A stretch of 34,992 nucleotides of DNA from positions 1 through 34,992 of the forward strand of contig JAAUQD010000014.1 in assembly GCA_012032815.1 (NCBI GenBank), read 5' to 3'. The DNA comes from Flammeovirgaceae bacterium (lineage in GTDB: Bacteria; Bacteroidota; Bacteroidia; Cytophagales; Cyclobacteriaceae). The position numbers and the translations under genes are program-made. The notes beneath the pieces are model-generated. The model was not told where the DNA came from and did not search any database. It saw nothing but the letters and a program-made list of their open reading frames with translations. Shown here in pieces: positions 27,758-34,992 of this stretch; within the stretch, counting starts at the first letter, position 1; every line of letters begins with the position of its first letter.

Positions 27758-29089
27758 CTATTTAAATCGCTTGCCATGTTTAATTACAATATCAACATCT
27801 TGAAGTAAATCAATATGGCGTAGTACATCTCCTTTTACCGCAATGATATCGGCATATTTTCCTTCGCTGATTGTTCCATATTCTTTATCAACACCCATGG
27901 CAACGGAAGGCCAGTAGGTCGCAGCACGAATGGTATACATGGCATCTATACCAAATTTATTTACCCACACATCCAGTTCATTCCATGTGCTCTGACTATG
28001 GAATTTCATCGGTATTCCGCTATCTGTTCCTATCAGTAGAACAACACCAGCGTCTTTCAATTGCTTTACCTTTCGCTCCAGTGTTGGTTTTCGAATTGGA
28101 TTGAGTTGAAAGTACGGAAGTTGCCCCGGGCGCTCAATACTCTTTTTGATATCCATAATGATCGAATCTGGAAGCCCAAGATGCCAGGATGTATTGTCAA
28201 GTCGCTCAGGATTATCCCGTATATATTCGTAGTTATACAATCCCTCAACGGTTGGTGTCCAAAACAGTGGACCTAAATTCATCTGAGCGGTGCGCTCTTT
28301 AATCATTACCATGATGTCATCCGGATATTCCGGAGCTGAAGACAATCCTGTGTGCTCAAAACAATCAACGCCCGCTTTCAGGCCTCTTCGAATTTCTTCG
28401 GGCCGATGTGAATGGGCTACTACTTTTAATTTGTGCTTGTGGGCTTCATCAACAACCACAGTAACTTCCTCCAATGTCATCTGATCCTGATCGATAAGTT
28501 TAATGCAATTCACTCCCGCTTTCGCCAGTTGTTGAATCTTAAGCCGGGCATCTGCGATGCCTTTTACTCCCCATCGAAATTCAGCTGTACCCGGATAAGG
28601 TTCGTGCTGAATAAAGGGACCCGACATGTACATGGTTGGTCCCGGTATTTCGCCTTTATTTATTCGGTCTCGAACAGAAAGACTAGCTTCTAACGGTCCT
28701 CCTAAATCGCGGGCACTGGTAACACCTGCAAGCAGGAGTTGATGCGCAGAAGAGGGCATAATCACATCCTTGAAAATTTTAATATACGTTTTGTCCCAAT
28801 GCGTATAGTCACTATGTCCGTTAATCATAAGGTGTACGTGCATGTCCCATAAGCCCGGCATCACGCTCATCCCCTCTGTTGAAATGATTTCCGCATTGGC
28901 GGGTATCGACAAGCTTCCAACTTGCCCAATGGCTTTTATTCGCTGATCCTCAACAAGGATAACACTGTTTTGAAGTGGTTTCCCGCCAAAGCCGTCTATC
29001 AGGGTGCCTCCAACAAGTGCCGTCATTTTGGTTTGACTCATGCCGGAAATGGAGATGGTCAATAAAAGAATTACAATTATTTTATTCAT
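27758..29089 (-). CDS. Exported metal-dependent amidohydrolase
   Basis: A 443-residue amidohydrolase-superfamily enzyme (imidazolonepropionase / prolidase-like subgroup). Signal peptide MNKIIVILLLTISISGMSQ. The beta-sandwich start is ALVGGTLIDGFGGKPLQN. The metal-binding HxH is DMHVH (His84, His86), with Lys197 (CIKLID, possible carboxylated lysine), His226 (VVAHSH), His246 (FEHTG) and Asp356 (IGTDSG). All the core ligands are in place, so it should be active. The frame is intact. It hydrolyses a ring amide, dipeptide or related bond outside the cytoplasm; the substrate is unknown. Two same-strand neighbours lie 45 bases downstream and 62 bases upstream. Confidence 0.9.
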   Translation of the reverse strand: MNKIIVILLLTISISGMSQTKMTALVGGTLIDGFGGKPLQNSVILVEDQRIKAIGQVGSLSIPANAEIISTEGMSVMPGLWDMHVHLMINGHSDYTHWDKTYIKIFKDVIMPSSAHQLLLAGVTSARDLGGPLEASLSVRDRINKGEIPGPTMYMSGPFIQHEPYPGTAEFRWGVKGIADARLKIQQLAKAGVNCIKLIDQDQMTLEEVTVVVDEAHKHKLKVVAHSHRPEEIRRGLKAGVDCFEHTGLSSAPEYPDDIMVMIKERTAQMNLGPLFWTPTVEGLYNYEYIRDNPERLDNTSWHLGLPDSIIMDIKKSIERPGQLPYFQLNPIRKPTLERKVKQLKDAGVVLLIGTDSGIPMKFHSQSTWNELDVWVNKFGIDAMYTIRAATYWPSVAMGVDKEYGTISEGKYADIIAVKGDVLRHIDLLQDVDIVIKHGKRFK

Positions 29090-29151
29090 AACTCGGTGAT
29101 ACTAAATTGAATTTAGCAATTTATTTCAAAACGACCGCCAATATTCCAACG

Positions 29152-31119
29152 TTAAGGGTTGGGGTTCTCTACAAAATCACCACGGAGAAATCGATATCTC
29201 TTTCTTGCTTCAGCGGCAAAAACACTGCCTGGGTATTGGTCCAGAAAATCCCGATAAATCTCCATGGCTTTTTCGTTATCCTTAAGTTGTTGCTCATAAA
29301 TCTCGCCTTGCAGAAAATACGCATCATCGGCCAGCACATCAGCGCTATGCTTGTCCAGAATTTGTTGCAAAAGAGAAATGGATGAGACGAACTCTCCTCT
29401 TTTTAATCTCAGATTGGCTTCGAGCCAATAAACATCGGTAATGATTCGCTCATTGCTTCCAAATGATCGCTGTTCCAGCACCAGTACTGAATCACCCTGT
29501 GCTTGTACAGGAGTCAACCGGAGCGCTGAAGCTTCTTTTGACGTCATCCATTTTGTTTCAGCTCTTTTAAATTCATCAAGCTTTACCAGTGCTTCATCGA
29601 TTTTATTTTGTAATAACAAAAGCTCAATGGATGCATATTCTTTCAAGTCTGTACCGGTTGAATCAAATGTGATGTTTTCAAATATCCTAATACTGAGCTC
29701 CATGGCATCGTTCGATATTTCACGGCTGGTTGCCGCTTTTAAAATATCTAGGTGTTCCATGGCTAACTGAAAATCGCCCTTGTAATACGACAGCTTGGCG
29801 TTCTTAAGTTTGGCCTCATACCCCAGAATAGTTTCTTTTTGTGTTTTCTCAACCTGTGAATATAAAAGCGTTGCCTCCCAGGGTTCTTCTTTCAAGAGAT
29901 AAATGTCTCCAAGCTCGAGTTTTGCTTTTGACTTCAATTGATTTGAAGCCCTGGGGTTGCCAATTAATTTATTCAGTTTAAATATCGCACTATCTTTTTC
30001 ATCAAGATAATAGGCATGAAGAAGCGCCTCGCTAAGCACCGCTTCATTGGAGCTTGCATCATTAGGGTATGCTTTGGCGAATGCTTCATACTCTGAAATA
30101 ATTTCGCGAAGTGAATCTTTCTCTACAGGAAATCTGTTTTTTATCTTCTCTTCCCTGGCTTGAATTCTTCCCAGCCGTGCCGGTAAATAATTGTCGGTAT
30201 TAGAAAACTCACGAATCACATAAGCAAAACTTCGGTCTGCATTTTCAAAGTCTTTGTTGTTTAAGGAGATCTGTGCAATCTCCAATGTTTTTGAATTTTC
30301 CTTTCGGAATTTTCGATCATATGCACGCGCTTGTATATACGCTCCATAAAAATTCTTTTGCTGAAGATTTACCCAGATTAATAAGTCTGCGTAGACTTCC
30401 ATATTTGGATACTGCTGAACGCGCGATAATAAAATCCCCTCAAGGCTTTCGAGTTCCTCAGGCTTCGTCAGCAAAACCTGAAGAAGATTCTTGATGTAAT
30501 TCAGGTTGCCGGGAGTCTGTATTACGTAATTCAAATACTCCGAAACCATTTGTTCGCGCGCTCCCTGAATTCTATAAAGATTGGCAAGCTCCAGCGTATA
30601 TAGATTTGAGTTCATTGTCGTTTCGCGGGCCTGTAGCATAGCCATGATTGCATATTCAACCATCCGATGTTTGGTAAAGTAATCGGATATAGTTTTCGTT
30701 CGATAGATATCGCTTGAATACATTTTAATGATGCTCTTGAAATAGCGGTCTGCTTTAGTGGCGTCTCCGTAGGCTAGGAATATACGACCCAGATCTAATT
30801 TGTAAGGAATCTCTTCATTGTATCGCTTAATGGCACGTTCCGCATAATCTTCAGCATCTTTAAATCGGCCCAGATCCAGGAGTAATTCCAGATAGTCATT
30901 ATGTATGAGCGGAATATTTTCCGGGCTTTTTGCCAATGTTTGATAAACGTCCAGAGCTTTTTCTTTTTCGCCTTTGCCTTGATATTCTCTTGCAATTATA
31001 ATCCAAGTATCTCTATCCTGACTTTGTCCTGTCACTCGGAATAGGAGAATGCACATTAAACAGACTAATGTATTCTTATTAATTAATGTATTTATATAAT
31101 AGTAATAAGTGCTGTGCAT
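29152..31119 (-). CDS. Exported TPR-repeat protein
   Basis: A 655-residue helical protein. A hydrophobic N-terminus (NKNTLVCLMCILLFRVTGQSQ) indicates a signal peptide. It consists of degenerate tetratricopeptide repeats, for instance AREYQGKGEKEKALDVYQTLAK, LLDLGRFKDAEDYAERAI, LGRIFLAYGDATKADRYFKSI and, near the end, YFLQGEIYEQQLKDNEKAMEIYRDFLDQYPGS with AEARKRYRFLRG. This resembles large periplasmic TPR proteins found in Bacteroidota. It is a scaffold or protein-binding protein; no enzymatic motif is seen. The frame is intact. The ATG at 31119 is used; an ATG 22 codons in would give a shorter signal peptide. Confidence 0.85.
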   Translation of the reverse strand: MHSTYYYYINTLINKNTLVCLMCILLFRVTGQSQDRDTWIIIAREYQGKGEKEKALDVYQTLAKSPENIPLIHNDYLELLLDLGRFKDAEDYAERAIKRYNEEIPYKLDLGRIFLAYGDATKADRYFKSIIKMYSSDIYRTKTISDYFTKHRMVEYAIMAMLQARETTMNSNLYTLELANLYRIQGAREQMVSEYLNYVIQTPGNLNYIKNLLQVLLTKPEELESLEGILLSRVQQYPNMEVYADLLIWVNLQQKNFYGAYIQARAYDRKFRKENSKTLEIAQISLNNKDFENADRSFAYVIREFSNTDNYLPARLGRIQAREEKIKNRFPVEKDSLREIISEYEAFAKAYPNDASSNEAVLSEALLHAYYLDEKDSAIFKLNKLIGNPRASNQLKSKAKLELGDIYLLKEEPWEATLLYSQVEKTQKETILGYEAKLKNAKLSYYKGDFQLAMEHLDILKAATSREISNDAMELSIRIFENITFDSTGTDLKEYASIELLLLQNKIDEALVKLDEFKRAETKWMTSKEASALRLTPVQAQGDSVLVLEQRSFGSNERIITDVYWLEANLRLKRGEFVSSISLLQQILDKHSADVLADDAYFLQGEIYEQQLKDNEKAMEIYRDFLDQYPGSVFAAEARKRYRFLRGDFVENPNP

Positions 31120-31382
31120 TTGTTGATAAGTACGAATTTAAAGCAGATGTGGATTGTTTGTTTTTTGAAATGTTTATTAAAAGCTCTGTAAACCTCTTAG
31201 ACCTTTCATTTTTCATCAAATTATACATTTCAAATTACATTGTGGAATTAGTTGTATACATATGATCCTATTGGATTATGTGTGGAGGAAAAGCTATTTA
31301 TAAACATGGAAAGTTTGCTATTGCGACAGATTTAAAAATCTAACGTGTTATGGAGGATTAAAAAAAGTTATAAACAAGTTAT
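31120..31382. other. 263-base AT-rich gap with DnaA-box-like words
   Basis: No gene is supported here. It is strongly AT-rich and holds several words near the DnaA box TTATCCACA (reverse TGTGGATAA). These are TGTTGATAA at 31121-31129 (one mismatch), TGTGGATTG at 31148-31156, TGTGGAGGA at 31281-31289, and TTATAAACA at 31298-31306 and again at 31368-31376 (two mismatches each). A 6-bp dyad AGATTT-AA-AAATCT spans 31328-31341. The mnmG operon (often near oriC in other bacteria) lies next door. Chance occurrence in AT-rich DNA is quite possible. Confidence 0.25.
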
Positions 31383-32993
31383 TCAGAAGCGAATAATAAG
31401 AGGACCGACCTCCCAGTTTTCGCGAATGGGAAAAACGGAGTTCCCTTCCTGAGTGCGGTAATAGTGGACAGGCTCTGGTTCTAAACGCGTAAAAATGTTT
31501 CCATAATCCCAGACACCATTTTGATTTTCATCTACAAGTACCCTGAGTTTATACTCCCCTGCGGGTAGATTTTTGAAGGTCAGCTTCTTGCTGTTTTTAA
31601 CTGATTCAACTACTTCATCTTTTGTATCGAGTAACTGAACCTCAAAACTTTTTTCAAGTGAGATTATTTCAACCAAAAGGGTTCCAGTTGTTTCTGCTGA
31701 GACTTCTTGTATGGAAATGGTTTGCACTTTACTGGTGTCACCTTCTACACTTATAAATGCACCTTTTCCCAATTTTAGAGAAGCCGTTGTTTTAAATGAT
31801 AGTTGTGTTGGATCTACTTTTTTTTGAAGGCTGATTTTTTTGTGAAGTGAATCCAGTTTCAGTTCATCGGGTTTGACAGGATCAATACCCAGTGTGTCAA
31901 ATTGAATGTATAAGCTATCAAAATTTATTTTGGTAATGTGCTTATTGTATGATCCGATGACTTTAAAAGTGGAATTTTCGGTAGTCAGTATGCCCGGACT
32001 GAACCGAAAAGAGAGGGGATCTGGTTTGTATTTTGAATCTTTTTTAGATAAGTAAAACGTTGTATCAATTGATGACTTAATACTGTCCATGGCAGTTAGC
32101 GAAATGTGCACACTATCAGGAGAAGGGTCAGAAGTAAGATAATAACTTATTTCAGTTTGATCATCTCCAAATGAATGAACGATATCCTTAAAATAGGATT
32201 GAGTTGAATAACTGATTATATTCTTATTAAATTTTACACGGGTCAGGCTGCCCAGATTTCTGACCGAGTTGATTTTCAACGGACGTGAATCTATTCCAAA
32301 CGTTTTAATGGAAATACTATCCCGATTTTTATTCAGGTCTATTAAGTCTTTTTTAAATCCGTATGCTTCGGTTTTTGATTCAACAATCAGATTTTTGTTT
32401 TGATCGTAGAAGGCATAGATGTAATAGCTGTTCGGCTTGAGATTTTCAATATGAAATTCACCGTTGGGCAGTGTTTTGGTGAAGTAATCAGGTGTGTGAG
32501 AAAATATATTAAACGTATCTTTTGTATAAATCGCAACCGTCATCGACTCTGGTTTTTTATCGGAGAGCGCGTCTTCAACAGTGCCTGAGATGCGCAATGA
32601 ATCTATATGAGGTCCTGTGCTAAAAGCCAGTTTTAGATTTTCCACTGAATTGCTTTCATGTATATCCTGAATTCCTTCCCTGAAGGAAATACTGTATGTA
32701 GTATTCTCGTTCCAGGTGTTTTCAGGCGTGATAAATACCCGGTTATTTTTTATTTTAAATTCAGTTTTTTTCCCCGGTGATGGAATGATCAGAATTTCCT
32801 CAGCAGGATTGTTTAGTTTAATCATTTCATCAAAAACCAATTCAAGCTCTGAACCACTAAAATTTTTTTGGTTGTGGGCCGGGATTGAGCGCAGAAGAAC
32901 AGGCGGATCTTCATCTTTGGGGCCACCGGTAGGTGTAGTTTGGTTGGCGCATGACCAAAGGTATAGAAGTGCAATTGCCCCAATTCTTTTCAT
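31383..32993 (-). CDS. Ig-like (Big_5-type) domain lipoprotein
   Basis: A 536-residue lipoprotein: signal MKRIGAIALLYLWSC, lipid-Cys at 15, followed by the recurrent Bacteroidota start PTGGPKDEDPPVLL. Residues of about 30-130 form a Big_5-like Ig fold (SGSELELVFDEMIKLNN, WNENTTYSISFREGIQDI). A carboxypeptidase-regulatory-like beta-sandwich follows (NGEFHIENLKPNSYYIYAFYDQNKNL). Further beta domains lead to a C-terminal LPAGEYKLRVLVDENQNGVWDYGN. Likely exposed on the outer membrane. Its ATG overlaps the repaired stop of the methyltransferase by 4 bases, so it belongs to the mnmG operon and should be translationally coupled. Function unknown. Confidence 0.85.
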   Translation of the reverse strand: MKRIGAIALLYLWSCANQTTPTGGPKDEDPPVLLRSIPAHNQKNFSGSELELVFDEMIKLNNPAEEILIIPSPGKKTEFKIKNNRVFITPENTWNENTTYSISFREGIQDIHESNSVENLKLAFSTGPHIDSLRISGTVEDALSDKKPESMTVAIYTKDTFNIFSHTPDYFTKTLPNGEFHIENLKPNSYYIYAFYDQNKNLIVESKTEAYGFKKDLIDLNKNRDSISIKTFGIDSRPLKINSVRNLGSLTRVKFNKNIISYSTQSYFKDIVHSFGDDQTEISYYLTSDPSPDSVHISLTAMDSIKSSIDTTFYLSKKDSKYKPDPLSFRFSPGILTTENSTFKVIGSYNKHITKINFDSLYIQFDTLGIDPVKPDELKLDSLHKKISLQKKVDPTQLSFKTTASLKLGKGAFISVEGDTSKVQTISIQEVSAETTGTLLVEIISLEKSFEVQLLDTKDEVVESVKNSKKLTFKNLPAGEYKLRVLVDENQNGVWDYGNIFTRLEPEPVHYYRTQEGNSVFPIRENWEVGPLIIRF

Positions 32994-33867
32994 GGCTTAA
33001 CTACGTAAATGAGGCTTGAAAAATTGTTTGATTTAGAAGCTAACCAGTTTGATCGAAAGCCTGTGATTAAAGCATTGATATATCCGGTCAGGGTGTTTTT
33101 TCCACGTTTGTTTTTTCACTGAGCAGGGAGACGTAATAACTATCCAACTTCATCGGTATCGTGGTTACAACATTTAGGCCATTGTTTTTAGCGAGCTTAT
33201 TGAAATTGGAAGAAGAAAAATGCCACAGATGACGAGGAACATCAAATCCTGCCCAATACGCATTATATTTATTTGCATCAAACGATTCATAATTTGGAAG
33301 AGCAATAACAAGGATTCCGTTTTGAGCTAAAAGCGTTTTCAGTTTTTGAATTGTGCCATTAGGATCGTGAAGATGTTCCAATACGTGCCAAAGCGTGATG
33401 ACATTGAATTCGTGCCCGGAAACCTCCTCCAGTTTGGTATGAATGTGGGAAGCTGTTTTTTGAGCAGCAAGTTTTTGTGCCTTCATCGAAGGCTCAACTC
33501 CGGTAATTTGCCACCCCGATTTTTTACATGCGAAAAGAAAGTCACCGGTTCCACAGCCAACATCCAGTAAGGTACCCTTTTGGGAGTGAGCAGAAATGAT
33601 GGTTTGTTTCCATCTTAATGTGAAAGCTCTGGCGATTTTGAAAAGATAGTCTGTGAGAGTAACGGCTGTTGAAGAGTGAGAGATATAATCAGCGTCTGGA
33701 TAAAACGACATAATCTCATCCTGAGCAGGCTGTGGCCGGGTAACCAGAAATCCACAGACCCCGCATGACGAAATGTGAAACACAGAATTGCTGGCTGTAT
33801 AGTCAACGCATTCATGTACTACATTGAATTCTTGCCCTTGACATAACGGACAGGCTTGTGGCGACAT
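32990..33867 (-). CDS. Class I SAM-dependent methyltransferase with N-terminal zinc ribbon, frameshifted
   Basis: A methyltransferase of about 292 residues. The N-terminal CPLCQGQEF ... SSCGVCGFLVTRPQ provides a CxxC...CxxC zinc ribbon. SAM motif I is LLDVGCGTGDFLFACKKSGW, then VEPSMKAQKLA, and LWHVLEHLHDP (motif IV/V). This is the Methyltransf_23 type often next to mnmG in Cytophagia. The first frame stops at 33088. A missing A in the T6 run at 33111-33116 restores RGKNTLTGYINALI, ending SSLIYVVKP at the TGA 32990-32992. This fills the apparent gap and makes the stop overlap the next gene's ATG (ATGA). Its ATG abuts the mnmG stop. Substrate unknown. Confidence 0.85.
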
Positions 33868-34992
33868 TTACCTACCCAGGTATACAGTTAGAATGGAAAC
33901 ATCAGAAGGGGATACGCCACTGATCCGGGACATCTGACCAATCGTTTCAGGACGGATTTTTTTCAACTTCTCGCGAGCTTCCGCTGAAAGCGCTTTAACA
34001 CGATCATAATCGAAATCATTTCGTATTTGAAAATTCTCAAGGCTTTCGATTTTGCTGGCAAGTTTTTGCTCACGCTCTATATAACTTTCATATTTGGCAG
34101 TAATTTCTACCTGCTCAAGCACATCGTCAGGATATTTATCAAGCAGTGCGTTAAGCGAACCGCTTACTTTGCGCAACATGGAGATTCCGATCTCAGGTCG
34201 CTTCAATAGATTAATGACAGGAATTTTCTCCCGAATGGTTGCTGTATTTATTTCTTCAAGCTCCTGGTTTGATGATGGCTCAATTTTGTAGAGTGTAAGC
34301 TCTTTTGCAAGCTGAGTTACAGCGTTCTTTTTATCAAGTACCAAATCAAGCCGGCTATCACTGGCTAATCCCAGGGCATGTCCTTTTTCTGTTAACCGCA
34401 AGTCGGCATTGTCTTGGCGAAGAAGGATTCTGTACTCTGCCCTTGAAGTAAACATGCGATACGGTTCTTCCGTGCCTTTGTTGATTAAATCATCAATAAG
34501 TACTCCGATGTACGCCTCACTTCTTTTTAAACTAAATGGTTCTTTCTCCTTGATTTTATTGTGTGCATTAATTCCGGCCATTAGCCCCTGGCAAGCGGCT
34601 TCTTCATACCCGGTAGTTCCATTAATTTGACCAGCAAAGTACAGATTATCAATTAGTTGAGTTTCTAAACTGAGTTTAAGCTGGGTTGGTGGGAAGTAGT
34701 CATATTCGATGGCATAACCGGGCCGAAACATCTTTACATTTTCAAATCCTGGAATTCTTTTTAGTGCATTGTGCTGTATATCTTCTGGAAGAGAAGTAGA
34801 GAAACCGTTGACATAGATTTCAATTGTATTCCACCCTTCAGGCTCTACAAAAATCTGATGACGGTCCTTATCAGCAAACCGATTGATTTTATCTTCTATG
34901 GATGGACAATATCTTGGCCCGATACCTTCAATTCGACCTTGAAACATTGGCGATTTATCAAATCCATTTCTCAAGTTCTGCGTGCGTTGACT
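33868..34992 (-). CDS. mnmG: tRNA uridine-5-carboxymethylaminomethyl modification enzyme MnmG, partial
   Basis: The C-terminal 374 residues of MnmG (GidA), an FAD protein that with MnmE modifies U34 of certain tRNAs. Visible motifs: RNGFDKSPMFQGRI, GPRYCPSIEDKINRFADKD (second signature), NGFSTSLPEDIQ, YFAGQINGTTGYEEAACQGLMAGINA, FTSRAEYRILLRQDNADLRL, and the C-terminal SGVSPSDVSIL domain. The frame is open to base 34992, so the N-terminal FAD part lies beyond the window. The TAA stop directly abuts the methyltransferase ATG. The two are one operon with the Ig-like lipoprotein. Confidence 0.95.
   Translation of the reverse strand, partial: SQRTQNLRNGFDKSPMFQGRIEGIGPRYCPSIEDKINRFADKDRHQIFVEPEGWNTIEIYVNGFSTSLPEDIQHNALKRIPGFENVKMFRPGYAIEYDYFPPTQLKLSLETQLIDNLYFAGQINGTTGYEEAACQGLMAGINAHNKIKEKEPFSLKRSEAYIGVLIDDLINKGTEEPYRMFTSRAEYRILLRQDNADLRLTEKGHALGLASDSRLDLVLDKKNAVTQLAKELTLYKIEPSSNQELEEINTATIREKIPVINLLKRPEIGISMLRKVSGSLNALLDKYPDDVLEQVEITAKYESYIEREQKLASKIESLENFQIRNDFDYDRVKALSAEAREKLKKIRPETIGQMSRISGVSPSDVSILTVYLGR

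Noticed and set aside
33001-33087. A regulatory gap between the methyltransferase and the Ig-like lipoprotein
   Set aside because: The sequence is the methyltransferase C-terminus in another frame, ending SSLIYVVKP.

Overview
The window looks like chromosomal DNA of a Bacteroidota member, most likely of the Cytophagia/Cytophagales group. This rests on three things: the protein families and their order (long-form IspH, mnmG followed by a methyltransferase and a Big_5-type lipoprotein, FtsX-type permeases of about 800 residues); many short lipoprotein signal peptides ending in S/G-C; and few Shine-Dalgarno-like sites. No RNA gene, insertion sequence, phage gene or CRISPR array was seen. With reading frames repaired, no gene-free gap exceeds about 265 bases.

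The dominant technical fact is that about half of the larger genes are interrupted by single-base indels, mostly in short homopolymers: ispH, rlmI, the penicillin-acylase gene, one S9 peptidase, the M20 hydrolase, the Rieske gene, the gene at 15.6-16.6 kb, fadB-like, the ABC permease, a coiled-coil/HHH gene and a methyltransferase. In each case the remainder of the same protein continues in another frame without further decay. The simplest reading is an unpolished long-read consensus, not mass pseudogenisation. Full gene extents are therefore given across the breaks, and the break positions are stated.

Layout. 1-3.3 kb, minus strand: ispH (cut by the window edge), a shared terminator, a 57-residue protein downstream of an HtrA/DegP periplasmic protease, and a MORN-repeat lipoprotein. 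3.3-6.3 kb: RlmI-type rRNA methyltransferase, a secreted basic protein of unknown function on the opposite strand, then a tightly coupled pair of lipoproteins (Kazal inhibitor and SH3b). 6.3-12.8 kb, minus strand: a cluster of exported hydrolases (penicillin-acylase family and two S9 peptidases). 12.9-13.8 kb: a small lipoprotein and a very basic secreted protein built of pentapeptide-type repeats, preceded by a hairpin and followed by a terminator. 13.8-16.9 kb: exported M20 amidohydrolase, a Rieske ferredoxin, an unknown secreted protein and a glycine-rich membrane protein.

17.0-23.8 kb, minus strand, is the metabolic core. A MarR regulator heads a fatty-acid beta-oxidation operon (fused 3-hydroxyacyl-CoA dehydrogenase/enoyl-CoA hydratase, a four-helix-bundle protein, thiolase, acyl-CoA dehydrogenase), with a c-type cytochrome lipoprotein downstream. 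Repeats and a dyad just upstream of marR look like its operator. 23.9-29.1 kb: a thioredoxin-family protein, an FtsX/MacB-type permease, a membrane coiled-coil protein with an HHH domain, and an exported amidohydrolase. 29.1-35 kb, minus strand: a large TPR protein, an AT-rich gap with weak DnaA-box-like words, and a compact mnmG - methyltransferase - Ig-like lipoprotein operon running off the window end.

The most unusual item is the secreted basic pentapeptide-repeat-like protein at 13.4-13.8 kb. Its repeats are conserved in protein sequence but scrambled in codon choice. No complete new multi-gene system was recognised.
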